DNA from: Notospermus geniculatus
Taxonomy: Eukaryota > Nemertea > Pilidiophora > Heteronemertea > Lineidae
DNA: 64,000 nt
Reading direction: 5' to 3'
NCBI GenBank assembly: GCA_002633025.1
Contig: NMRB01001578.1
Span: 72,124 to 136,123 of the forward strand
A program made the position numbers and the translations under genes. Under the pieces are notes generated by a model. It saw only the letters and a program-made list of their open reading frames with translations. It was not told where the DNA came from and made no database searches. Of this stretch, positions 11,499 through 21,050 are shown in pieces (positions within the stretch are counted from its first letter, which is position 1; each line of letters begins with the position of its first letter).

Positions 11499-12190
11499 GG
11501 GGACCGCATAGAAACTCCGCTAGGGACTAGCGGGGTCGGTCGATAGTGAACGGAGCCTTAGCGGAGGTTCTATGCGGCCACTTGTCGATAGTGAGCGCAT
11601 AGAAACCCCGACAGCTAGCGGCCCGCTAGCAGTACCGATACGGAGGACTCATAGAAATTCGCCAGGCTGTCGGCGACGCTGTCGCCAGGCCAAATCGCTG
11701 GAGGAGCACCTCCAGTGAGTCCGCTTGTAATTGTAGAGGGCCATTCGTCCACCTGGAGATGCATTTTTGGTTTTCGTGAAGATTTGCCTTAAGATAGAAG
11801 TTTTCGTCCGAGAATTAACTTGTACGAGGATTTTACTGATGATGAATTCATGAGAAAATATCGACAGCTAGAGGCCCGCTAGCAGTAGAGGACGCATAGA
11901 AATCCGCCGGCACTGTCGGCGAGAGTAAACTGAGCGAGGTTACCGCATGTCCTTGCCAAGTGGGCAAACTATTACGAAATTCCGAGAGGGGGAACAATGG
12001 AAATGCCTGTGTGGGGCCCACGACGGCAACGCGATACGCAAACTTCCAACAGCTTCTCGGCGGACTTCACTAGCGGGGTCCTATCGACGGTTCTATGCGG
12101 CCTCCAGAATTACCCCGAAACGGTATCGGGCGACAAGGTCCCGCTAGGGACTAGCCGGCCGTTCACTAGCGGAGTTTCTATGCGGTCCCC
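11499..12190. mobile_element. 692-bp terminal-inverted-repeat element with 5-bp CCAGG target duplication
   Basis: The ends GGGGACCGCATAGAAACTCC and its reverse complement are exact, and CCAGG flanks both sides (11494-11498 and 12191-12195). The second block reads AAAGACCAGGTATATAG without the insert, giving the empty site. The interior contains further inverted pieces of the CATAGAAAC..CCGC motif but no recognised transposase, so this is a non-autonomous element. A relative of 131 bp lies at 48580-48710. Confidence 0.88.
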
Positions 12191-12977
12191 CCAGGTATAT
12201 AGGCATACATATAAATCCATATAAATCCTCTTAACGCTATGATTTAACACACCAAAGCCTTCATATTCAGAATTCATCCTCTAGGCCTACATGGCCTAGG
12301 CCTATGTGTAACTAATCCCACCAGCTGGTGAATGTTGGTTCCAATAAATCATTATGTAGGTCTGTACTCTGTTGAAAAGCTGATCCTATCTTTCAAGTCC
12401 ACTTTGAGGAAGGCCAACATGGTGGCCAGCCACGTGTCGGCCTACGCCTACGGCTTATACCCGGTGGTCCCTTCCTTCTTACTTGACACTGGTGAGTGAC
12501 TGGGTACTGAAGATTTGGGGTGATAGCCTATTAAAAATACATGTATATGTAGCCATGTGTAGGCCTACCAAATGCGTTCTAACACGACCAGAAGGGGTAG
12601 CATGAAGATGAACAGGAACGTTCTGTCTCTCGACATTTCCTGATTTGTTCTGAGAAGCGAATTTTTTTTTTTAGTTGACCTTAGAAATGTGTCGATGAGA
12701 GTGCTGCTGGTGAACTGTTGGATGCCAGTGCCAGTGCGACCAACTGACACACAACCCCACTAACCCAGTTCACTATAAATGGCAATGCTGGCAAGAGTAC
12801 ACTAAGCCGTGATAACCTGCACCACACGCACCAGCGTTTGGCATTACCAGTCCTTCAGCCTCTTGTGACCTCTTTCAAAGCTTTGCCTCCCATCACAGCA
12901 TGATGGGCCCAAGCTTGGTTTTCTTGCTCAGGAAAGAGAAGGCCTACTTTTGTCGTGGACAGTCTTGAAGTGGTCAC

Positions 12978-12987
12978 ACACCACCAC

Positions 12988-13022
<35 letters not shown>

Positions 13023-13026
13023 GCAG
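12978..13026 (+). repeat. CAT/CCA microsatellite
   Basis: A run of about a dozen CAT units after ACACACCACCACC. The array and about 120 bp after it are absent from the second block, where CACACCACCATGACC is continuous. Confidence 0.85.
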
Positions 13027-13434
13027 TCGAAGGTAATCCTGTTGACTTGTCGTACGGCGTGAAATGTCTCGCTTCAATCACTGTGGCAACCGCGGGTGTG
13101 GCATTGAACAACGCTCCCTTTTGTGGTGAATGCGTGATCACCATGACCAGACGACTACTTCCTGATCGCCAAACAAGCCCGCAACAGGAATGCCAGAAAA
13201 CAAAAGCGTAATTCCTTTACATACACAGTGTTGGATAATCACTATTGTAATTCTAGTTGACAAAAGGTGGTTGTTTGTACAGGCATGGTCGACCCATGTT
13301 GAAGGACTCTGCCAAGGTTGAGGCCAGTCCGTTCTCAGTCCCAACACGCAGGGCCTATCACTGTCGGTTTGGGCGTCCTGTCGTGATGGGTGTCGGTCGT
13401 CGGCCTCTTCTCTGATAAGGAAACACGTACAGTA

Positions 13435-14557
13435 TAAGGTGAATGAGTTTATATTTGACTCAAGTTGAGAGCACTTGCTGTCTCTGAATCATGATATGGT
13501 GTATGGTAAAGGTTCTCAAGTCAAAGCACTCTGGTGCAACCTCCCTGCTAGTGCATTTGAGTTCTGAAAGTTATTTTGAAAGGATTGAAGTAGGGATGAT
13601 GCTATGTGTCTGTGTCTATCACTTCACAGAAATCGGATCATTGTTATTACACTGAGTGTCCTTGGACAATTTTATGATCAAATCTGGGAAGGTACAAGGT
13701 TAAAAATTGTCATAAACTGCTCAATTCTGTATATAGGGGTCTCTAAATTCTCTATTATCCTATAAAGCAGTGTCCTGTCAAATGAGTCTAAGACATTCAA
13801 ATCTCTTGGTTTCATACCTTGAATCGAACACCATTGAGACATAGAAATACTCCTCGAAATCTTGTAATTGTTGCTCCTTGTGATGTGGATATGCCGATTC
13901 AAGGAGGCCATATCTTGTTAGCACCTTCTCTGAGCCAATGTTGTGGCTGTTATGCAGAACTGGGAATATCAACTTGCACATCAGCAGGTTTGTTATGTAA
14001 TGACTATGATTGTAAGCCAAGTCAACCAGTCGACAAGTAGGCGATTCCAATGTTATTATTTATTTTCATACTTTGTTAATAATGTATTTTTTATCAGTGA
14101 TCAAATGAACAAGAACGAGGAACGAGATAAGTGAATGGTCCATGTTATTTCATGAGATATCACCTCAGGATCTCAATTTGTGATGAGCAAGATCTCTCTG
14201 GTCATTTGACAAACATTAACAAGCATTTTCTGCCCCAGTACCCTTCTTAGGTAGTACAATCAGCCCTCTATAAGGCAAAAAAAATATTATCTGTTTCTTG
14301 TCCAGCAACTCAGCAGAAATTCATATGAGCATGCGACTTTTAAAAAAATTTTCAAATTATTTTTTTTTCAGTTGTCTTCATGGATGGGGAAATATGAAAT
14401 TGGTGAAAAAAATTTAGATGTGAAGGGCTTGGGAATGATGCGAGTGCGGACAAGAAACAGATACTTTTGTTTTTGGCCTAAAGGACACCTTTGCGACTGT
14501 CAGATGATGCCCTCATGATGTTTTCATCCCAACAGCCGTTTTGTCTCGATTTTGTCC
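13435..14557. other. Unique spacer between the duplicated blocks
   Basis: No gene recognised. Frames of about 60-90 codons on both strands around 13680-14130 overlap each other and carry no motif. A 15-bp inverted pair ATCTGTTTCTTGTCC (about 14288) and its complement (about 14449) may bound a decayed small element. Confidence 0.5.
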
Positions 14558-15448
14558 TCAGCTAATTTCATCGATCATTGGGAGGGGAGAACTGTCCACA
14601 AAGCTTTCCTGATCCTCGGAATCATCCACCTCAAGTCCTTGTAGCCATTTTTGACACCTATTAAACATTTCAGGATCATCCTCTGCAGGATTGTAAGTAC
14701 TGTCCTTTACGTCACCATTTGTTGTGTTGACGTCATCATCAGAATCGCCTCTGCTCATCAAGTAAAGCCTGACTATTTCGTTTGTTGTCAGTGTTGAATT
14801 ATATAAATAGTCAACCTCGTCTGCAGATGAAATGTAACTACCGAAATCTCTCTTCGCCAGTTGTTTCAACGGGGCTAATTCCTCATCGAGTGATTTGGAC
14901 CCTCGCCGACCTCTGTTCCGACAGGCCGTGACTCCCGGTTGTGGCATTTGAGAAGTCCTTGGATTGTTCAGGCTGTCACCTTGGCTGGAGGCAGTGATGG
15001 ACTTGGGGTCTGATCCGTTCACCGCGTTTCGTGTATTTCGAAAAGAACGGCTGCCTGTACCAGACTGCGACGAATTTGATGCAGACGATCCTTGCAATGA
15101 CGTCATATTTCGCACGTCGATGATTTGGCGGCGACCGAATGACCGCCGTGGTGAATTTGGTGAATTCCTTGAGCTGTTCGTCGTATTATTGCCACAATTT
15201 TGAGCACCTGGTCTGTGAGTCCCAATTTTCGATCGTTCTAACTTCCACAACCGACTGTCGATGACGTTGACGCAAGTTGCCAAATCTGGGCAACTGTTAC
15301 TGCGTACTGAAGCAGAAGCGCGACCCGACGATTCGACCATGAGTCGTTTCCAAATGGGCGAGTGTTGATCGGCCGTCGCAGTTCGTGAAATCGGGCCCCT
15401 TCTGTTATTTTGCGGACCAGTTTTCGGGAATTTCCTTTTTGAGTCCAT
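14558..15448 (-). CDS. Single-exon protein of unknown function, antisense in the PRKG1 intron
   Basis: A 296-residue frame begins at the ATG whose complement lies at 15446-15448 (MDSKRKFPKTGPQNN...). The open frame extends 33 codons further upstream, but that part runs into the foldback repeat at 15536-15623. A polypyrimidine-CAG acceptor (CTCCTTTTCCAG) also sits 13 bp before this ATG, so a 5' UTR intron and the internal ATG are preferred. The protein is Ser/Asn/Arg rich and probably disordered for residues 1-190 (SSRNSPNSPRRSFGRR, SGTGSRSFRNTRN). The C-terminal third looks folded: SLDEELAPLKQLAKRDFGSY, ADEVDYLYNSTLTTNEIVRL, then an acidic stretch and DPEMFNRCQKWLQGLE. I do not recognise the family. 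It lies outside both copies of the duplicated block. Confidence 0.6.
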   Translation of the reverse strand: MDSKRKFPKTGPQNNRRGPISRTATADQHSPIWKRLMVESSGRASASVRSNSCPDLATCVNVIDSRLWKLERSKIGTHRPGAQNCGNNTTNSSRNSPNSPRRSFGRRQIIDVRNMTSLQGSSASNSSQSGTGSRSFRNTRNAVNGSDPKSITASSQGDSLNNPRTSQMPQPGVTACRNRGRRGSKSLDEELAPLKQLAKRDFGSYISSADEVDYLYNSTLTTNEIVRLYLMSRGDSDDDVNTTNGDVKDSTYNPAEDDPEMFNRCQKWLQGLEVDDSEDQESFVDSSPLPMIDEIS

Positions 15449-16724
15449 TTTACAACGAAATCTGGAAAAGGAGCAGACATACTCAAGGGGGAGAAGTCTC
15501 ATTGGTTTGTTTCTGGGAGCATACTGATTGTCAGAGGCCTGTTTCATAAAAGTGACTTTTAGCTATGGAAAATGCACTGAGTTAATGGTACCATTAGCTT
15601 AAAGTCACTTTATGAAACAGGCCCCAGACTGCCAAAGGGAATTCGTAAATGCTTCGCCACGCTCCTGCAAACAAGCATTTTCCTTTCCGCACACAAGTCG
15701 GCCAGTGGTGGTGTTGGACGTGGGTGTCCATACAACTCAAAGAGAGATCGCCACCAACTTAGGAGGCTAGGCCTGAGGGGATGGCACCCTGGAGAGGGCC
15801 TTATTACACGAAAATGCCTGCGGGCGGGGGCGATGACTCAGGAGTGCCCCGTCTTCTGATGCCCCCCCCCCCCGCATTCTTGGTCACAGGGACTCATTGC
15901 TCTCTCTAGAGAGAGAGTCCAAATGGTACCGCTTTATAATCGAAAATGTAGGCCTACTGTTGGGGGACTTTTTTATCACATATCCGGGGGAGGGGGGTAT
16001 TAGGTTCTGTTACACCAATTTGTCCTGTTACCGCCGCCCATATGCCGATGCTGCCTGATCTTACTATATCTGCTACGCCTAGGCCTACGCTATGGGGATG
16101 AACGAGTACCCACCGTCTTCAAAAGTAACTCGCCTCGTGATGATTTCCTCTCTTCTTTCCGCTAATCCATTTAGAATCTTCGCAAAGATAAACTCACGAG
16201 CTCTCTTCTACCCCGAGGGGAAGACCAAAGACAATGTTACGGGTCCCAAAACACCGCTGGAACTCGAATCGGGACCTTTGTATGAATTATATACTTAAAA
16301 TATGGCAGTCGAGTGTAGTAGGTATACAAACGAGTGTCAACAGTATTGCTTTTCGGATATCACCCAAGGAGGTATGACGGATGGACATGACTTAACCGGT
16401 AAGTCATAAGTCGGGATAACCTCGTGCCGAACCCCCAAAATACCTCCCAATCAATGTAATACGGGACGTTGCGCACCATCGATCGCGAGGTTGGCGGTGA
16501 TCAAACAACAGTGTTTTACTGTCTTTTTTCTTTCCACACGTCACGTTCATTGAACTGAACCAAAAAGTGTTCAAAACCCTATTATTACGAGGCTTATCCT
16601 TAAACAAAGAAACACGTCACGCACTTAGATGTAGGCCTACTAATCCGAATAGGCTAACATGACTCATGATAGCACGACCAATTTTCTAACTTGCCGTGTA
16701 GGCGCCTTCCGAAAGTCTAACCTT
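15449..16724. other. Spacer upstream of the antisense gene
   Basis: Apart from the foldback element at 15536-15623, I see a C-rich run near 15862 and no supported gene. Frames at 16092-16298 (+) and 16404-16607 (-) are short and featureless. Confidence 0.5.
15536..15623. mobile_element. Foldback MITE, GGCCTGTTTCATAAA ends
   Basis: The left arm GGCCTGTTTCATAAAAGTGA is the imperfect reverse complement of the right arm ending TTATGAAACAGGCC, with GGTACC near the middle. A truncated relative in the opposite orientation lies at 41244-41304. Confidence 0.75.
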
Positions 16725-16783
16725 CCTTGGAGGAATTATTCTTGTATCCAAGTAAATTGTATTCAAGCATAATTCCTCCAAGG
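16725..16783. mobile_element. 59-bp hairpin element with CCTTGGAGGAATTAT ends
   Basis: CCTTGGAGGAATTAT at the left and its exact complement ATAATTCCTCCAAGG at the right enclose a spacer of about 29 bp. The same ends occur in the 33-bp palindrome at 40726-40758. Confidence 0.7.
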
Positions 16784-16884
16784 TTTAACACACCCATGGC
16801 CCCATAGAAATTTCGCACTAATTTTCATCATTCTAGCCGCCCTCAGGGCCAGCATGTTTGGGGAAACGCTCTGTCCCCGGCTAT

Positions 16885-17094
16885 TATGGCAAGCCGTTTG
16901 TTCATTTAATCAAATAAACCTGATTTTTAAAAAAACAATTAAAAAAAAATAAACTAGGTTTCTTTTGAAAAAAAATCTTGTTTTTTTTCTCCCAACAGAA
17001 TCTGGAAAAAACCCAAGTTTTTTAAAAAGAAACTTGTTTAAAAACAGTTTAAAAAACAGGTTTATTTGATTAAATGAACAAACGGCTTGCCATA
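16885..17094. mobile_element. Foldback with perfect 38-bp inverted repeats, A/T-rich core
   Basis: 16885-16922 and 17057-17094 are exact reverse complements over 38 bp (TATGGCAAGCCGTTTG...). The interior is A/T-rich with many A5-A8 tracts, and degraded copies of the same arms continue to about 17225. Confidence 0.85.
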
Positions 17095-17327
17095 AAAAAC
17101 AGTTTTTTTCCACGCAGGTAAAAAATAGAATTTTTAAAAAATAAATGAACAGTTGACTAAAAAAAGCAAGTTTTAAAAAAACAAGATTTTTTTGCAATGG
17201 AGTAAAAGAAACCATGTTTATTTGATTTAATAAATGAAGCCATAGGCTCTGTCAGATGATCATATAAATGAAAGTGGGACCGTTTTGACAAAATACCTCG
17301 GGAGATAGTGGACCGACCTCCAACCTC

Positions 17328-17328
17328 N
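17328..17328. other. Single-N assembly join
   Basis: The N falls exactly where the second copy of the duplicated block begins (the next base is the first C of CAGGAACTCGG). The missing exon 1 of copy D is explained if this is a contig end. Confidence 0.9.
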
Positions 17329-17672
17329 CAGGAACTCGGCTTTTCAGATTTCTCCGTTGTCGCCGTTTCTGCACTCTCTGATGAGCAATACGTACAAGCA
17401 AAAGTAGATTTCGCTGTTGTCTATTTTGGGTAGGCCTACTACCGTATACTTATTGTGGGTTGTACAGTTTTTCAACCTATCATTAAATGTTCGTTCAGAT
17501 ATTAATGGCAAGGGTCCGTACTGCGTCGACCCGTATCACAAGCTCGATACGTGACACGGTTCCGTATCGTCGATCCGTGTGACCAAAATGCATTAGCTCG
17601 ATACGTCGTAGGTGACACGGATCGAGGAGATACGGTTCCTTGCCAAAATTAACTTGTCTAACATTACTACAG

Positions 17673-18722
17673 GTCCTGCTAGGTTACATTTACAAGAGGC
17701 GCATCGACATTTCGTTGGCAGCCCCAAGATATACTGATTGGCTGATGTTCTCCGCTGAGGAGGGCTTGTTTATTAATGGTTATCAACAAAAAATATACAC
17801 CAGCTTCATCATTACATCTAAGTTAGCCATGTCATATGGTGTAAAAAATGACAAAAAGAGTTTTATCATTGGAAATTTCGGGCAGTTGACGATTGCTTGG
17901 TTCATTCCGTCGATACCTATTAATAAAATCACGAGGGAAAATGTCATTGCGTTTTCTTTTTTTAATGTTCATTGGGCAAAAAAACTCAGTGGACTTTATA
18001 TGTTGCCAAGGCCACCATGCGTGGTCAAACCTGGCCGCATTTATCTCAACGGACATAGACTGATAATACTTTGTCCAATATCTTCTGAGATATCAGTCTT
18101 CATACATGAGATTAGACGTATACGTGGAAGGAAAGGAAGCTTTGGGACAAAGTTACTTGCTCGAAGCACTGTAGAAGGAGGTTTAGGAACGATACATGTA
18201 CGATGGATGACCAACGGAGATTTCATTATTTTTGCCTCGAATTCGTCTATCATGTTTTTACATCTGAAAATCCAGAACTTCCGACCTGTAAGGATACATT
18301 TTCCTTCAGAGTCGTACAGTTTTACTGACGTCATTTGGGACAGTGCTCACAAGTCACTGCTTCTGGTTACTAGGGGGCGCCACATGGCATGGGTCAAAGT
18401 AAAGGATGTAATGGAGAAGAAAGGGGAAGGCCTAGGCCACGCTCCTCCAGGTGACGTTGGATGCCATGCCGCAGTCATTGACGCCAATATTCCTGGTGGA
18501 TGTCCCCGAGGACGCTGCTTTGTTGACTTGGACGGTAAACTTCTACAAGCCACGATGCTCGAACGTAAAATAGGAACACAGACGGTTTATTCCTTGAATG
18601 GTATCAATATCTACCAACCTCGATATGAATGTGTCAAATTTGATTCTGATCTGCCATCAGTTCAGCTGTTGTTCGGGGGTACCGACTCTCTAAAAACCGA
18701 CAAACAGGGCGCCGCTGGCTAG
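17673..18722 (+). CDS. Secreted-protein family copy D, exon 2 only (partial at gap)
   Basis: The exon begins after acceptor TTACTACAG in phase 0 (VLLGYIYKRRIDISL...) and runs 349 codons to a stop. It is collinear with exon 2 of copy C, including FSAEEGLFINGYQQ, FTDVIWDSAHKSLLLVT, GGCPRGRCFVDLDGKLLQA and the C-terminal tail. It has about a dozen amino-acid changes and a two-residue insertion (a 6-bp indel that keeps frame). The matching signal-peptide exon should lie about 900 bp upstream, but the sequence joins unrelated DNA at the N at 17328, so it is missing here. It is either a second gene or the other allele of copy C. Confidence 0.7.
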   Translation, partial: VLLGYIYKRRIDISLAAPRYTDWLMFSAEEGLFINGYQQKIYTSFIITSKLAMSYGVKNDKKSFIIGNFGQLTIAWFIPSIPINKITRENVIAFSFFNVHWAKKLSGLYMLPRPPCVVKPGRIYLNGHRLIILCPISSEISVFIHEIRRIRGRKGSFGTKLLARSTVEGGLGTIHVRWMTNGDFIIFASNSSIMFLHLKIQNFRPVRIHFPSESYSFTDVIWDSAHKSLLLVTRGRHMAWVKVKDVMEKKGEGLGHAPPGDVGCHAAVIDANIPGGCPRGRCFVDLDGKLLQATMLERKIGTQTVYSLNGINIYQPRYECVKFDSDLPSVQLLFGGTDSLKTDKQGAAG

Positions 18723-19462
18723 TTCCGATTATGGCATAGATTCAGTGGCATTATGTGAATGGCCTGACCAAAACAGACGGTAAAGTTTCATTTCCCCCGA
18801 TTTCTCATTGCCTACCTGACACTGAAATGCATCCTCCCCCGTCCCGGGCCCAATGCAGGGGTTTTTACCTCGCTCCTCTTCATCCACTCACACAAACTTT
18901 GTGTGCTAGTGTATAAAGATAGGATAGGCGAGACCAAAGCCCTGCTATGGGAGGATGCTGAAATCATGGGTATTGAGTGAATAGGCTTGCTGTAGTGTAG
19001 TACAGAACCCTGCTTCTCGATTCCCGTAGTACATATTGTATTCTCCATTTTCCAAGTCTTCCACCAATCGCGCAGCCAGGACATGCACGACAGTTGTGAC
19101 GGGAATCAGCGTCCTAGGAATGCAGATCCGCCAAACAATAGCCCGATATTGTAAGGTCATGGTCTCTAGCCACATATTCTAATCCCTCGCTGAACAATAA
19201 GACCGGACTTTGTTTCAAAGGGGACTTTGATTCCTTTCACACCTGAGTGACGTCCACGTGCAGAGAAACATTTTAGTTCCACTGCGGCAGACAACACGGC
19301 GCTAGTTGTTCATCATGTGACACGCCAATTAGGTCGTCGACCCAGATTGGCCTGTGAAAACACATCCACCCTACACTTTTATTAGTATATAGTATACGTA
19401 CAATATATTACAGGTCCTACCTGGTGGTTTAATCTGTTCCTGCATACGTAAGGACTCGGGAG

Positions 19463-19469
19463 TATATAA
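19463..19469 (+). promoter_or_regulatory. TATA-like box upstream of PRKG1 alpha exon (copy 2)
   Basis: TATATAA in the same context and at the same distance from the ATG as in copy 1. Confidence 0.45.
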
Positions 19470-19585
19470 CACAATTTGTTCACAATTCAGAATGGCATTT
19501 CTGTTTTGATTCTTCTATACAGGACGGATTTTACTTGAGTTCTCTTTATAATTGCTCAAACTGAGTTACCTGGTTACCACTAACC

Positions 19586-19845
19586 ATGGGTAGCTTACAG
19601 GAGATGCAGAAGCAACTTCGTCAGAAGGATGACATTATTGCCAAATTACAAGAAACCATAAAGCAGAAGGACCAAGAATTACAGGACATACGAAGTGCAT
19701 TGGACAAATATCAATCCGTATTCAACCTAAGTAGTTCGCCAACTAAAGGACCCAAGTTCAGAACGACCAGGATACAGGGGATATCGGCGGAACCACAGAC
19801 CTTACGTCATCATCATAAGGCGCGAAAATATTCAAAGTCACTTGA
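19586..19845 (+). CDS. PRKG1: cGMP-dependent protein kinase I, alpha-type first exon (copy 2)
   Basis: The exon encodes 86 residues plus two bases and ends at the same TTGA|GTAAGT donor and phase as copy 1. The zipper coiled coil and the TTRIQGISAEPQT autoinhibitory segment are intact, followed by a three-His run where copy 1 has two. Spliced to 56269 it gives an intact reading frame. Retention of frame, start codon, donor and TATA-like box in both copies argues that both could work as alternative first exons, unless they are alleles of a single exon. Confidence 0.88.
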
Positions 19846-20985
19846 GTAAGTTTTTGAGCATGTTTTTTATACTTTCTTCTTCATGAACAAGTTCGACATT
19901 TCTTATCATCATCTTCCACTTGTCTGTATCCTCTATTACATGTCGTCATGCGCCATACGCCAATAGTTTTGGGAACTTACTAGTATTCCTGAAGCATATT
20001 CATTGTATTGATATTCAGGTTAGTAGGTTACAGCGATGGCACTGACACGCGCTGATAAAATAGCAGACGATATCTCTGGCAAACATTTGTTGTCCGATGT
20101 CAAGGCTGCCCTGCCCATTGATATTCGCCATGGATGTTACTTGAATCATTGTACTCGTCAAGGAACATGGGTCACCTTAGGTATCTCTCCCCAACCAGGT
20201 GAAAGCCTTGTATGGGATGCCGGAGGTGTATCATAATCATGACTGCAATCGTAGTCTGTCATGCCATGTAGAATCCGCGAAAGCAGGTAAAAGTGCGGGC
20301 TGAAGACAGTTCGTGATAGGCCCATCGTACGTCAGTCCTTGAGGAGTTGTCTGCAGTTCCAACCCCATGTATCCTGGCTTTATAGTACCAGAGGTGTCAG
20401 AATTCCCTCCATATTTATATATTTATGAAGTCCGAGGGCGTAGAGAGTGAAAGCCCGGATCGAGAACTTCTCAACATGTCATTTTATCAAATTCCACAAG
20501 TGGGATAAATCGACCATATCATTTCGTGGTGAAAGCATTTGTTCGCTCAGTAGATAGACGTACACATACCAAATGGTTGAATAATAGACTTGTCCCGGAT
20601 GCCCGGCTGTGAAATTATTAAGTGTTAAAATCAGTGAAGTGGTGCGGGGTTTTTGTGGATGATATTTATACCGAGTGATAGGCCTCAGTCACGACAGTAT
20701 GGAAGTGGAAGAAACGATTTTTACTCGGTGATGTGCAGTCCTGTGGCCATTAAGACTATTGTGACAGGTCTCAGTGTTGACAGATCTGCCATGACCACCA
20801 TCGATTGATGAGAGTGCTTATGGTGGAAACAGAAGAGGCTACCAGACCACCATCCCCCGTTTTGTGAATGAATGGCGATGTGCCTTTCAGTGACCTATGG
20901 TATATTTTGGAATGGGAACTGTCGACAGAAACATTTGCCGGATGACCATCTTTTTGGAAGAATCTATATAAAAATTTATACCTCC

Positions 20986-21050
20986 TAGACTGGTACCCGG
21001 TCTTCTGGGCGGCTTGCATTCGAATTTTAATCAGGACAGTGTTCGGTCTA
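20986..21050. mobile_element. 65-bp element with 9-bp target duplication
   Basis: The insertion starts TAGACTGGTACCCGGTC, ends GTGTTCGGTCTA and is flanked by TATACCTCC at 20977-20985 and 21051-21059. The paralogous site in copy 1 (about 11005-11020) has a single TACCTCC-containing copy and no insert. A 68-bp relative with its own different 9-bp duplication is at 30456-30523. Its short termini TAGACYG are inverted. Confidence 0.9.

Larger units (their letters stand above)
7392..13434 (+). repeat. Duplicated block, copy 1 (secreted gene C exon 2 plus PRKG1 alpha exon)
   Basis: Sequence from CAGGAACTCGGCTTTTCAG to AACACGTACAGTA recurs in the same order and orientation at 17329-22577. Copy 1 is longer because it carries a 692-bp element at 11499-12190 and a CAT-microsatellite-containing segment at about 12981-13140. 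Copy 2 has its own extra 65-bp insertion. The homology begins in the intron of the secreted-protein gene and ends about 3.5 kb after the alpha first exon. Confidence 0.9.
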
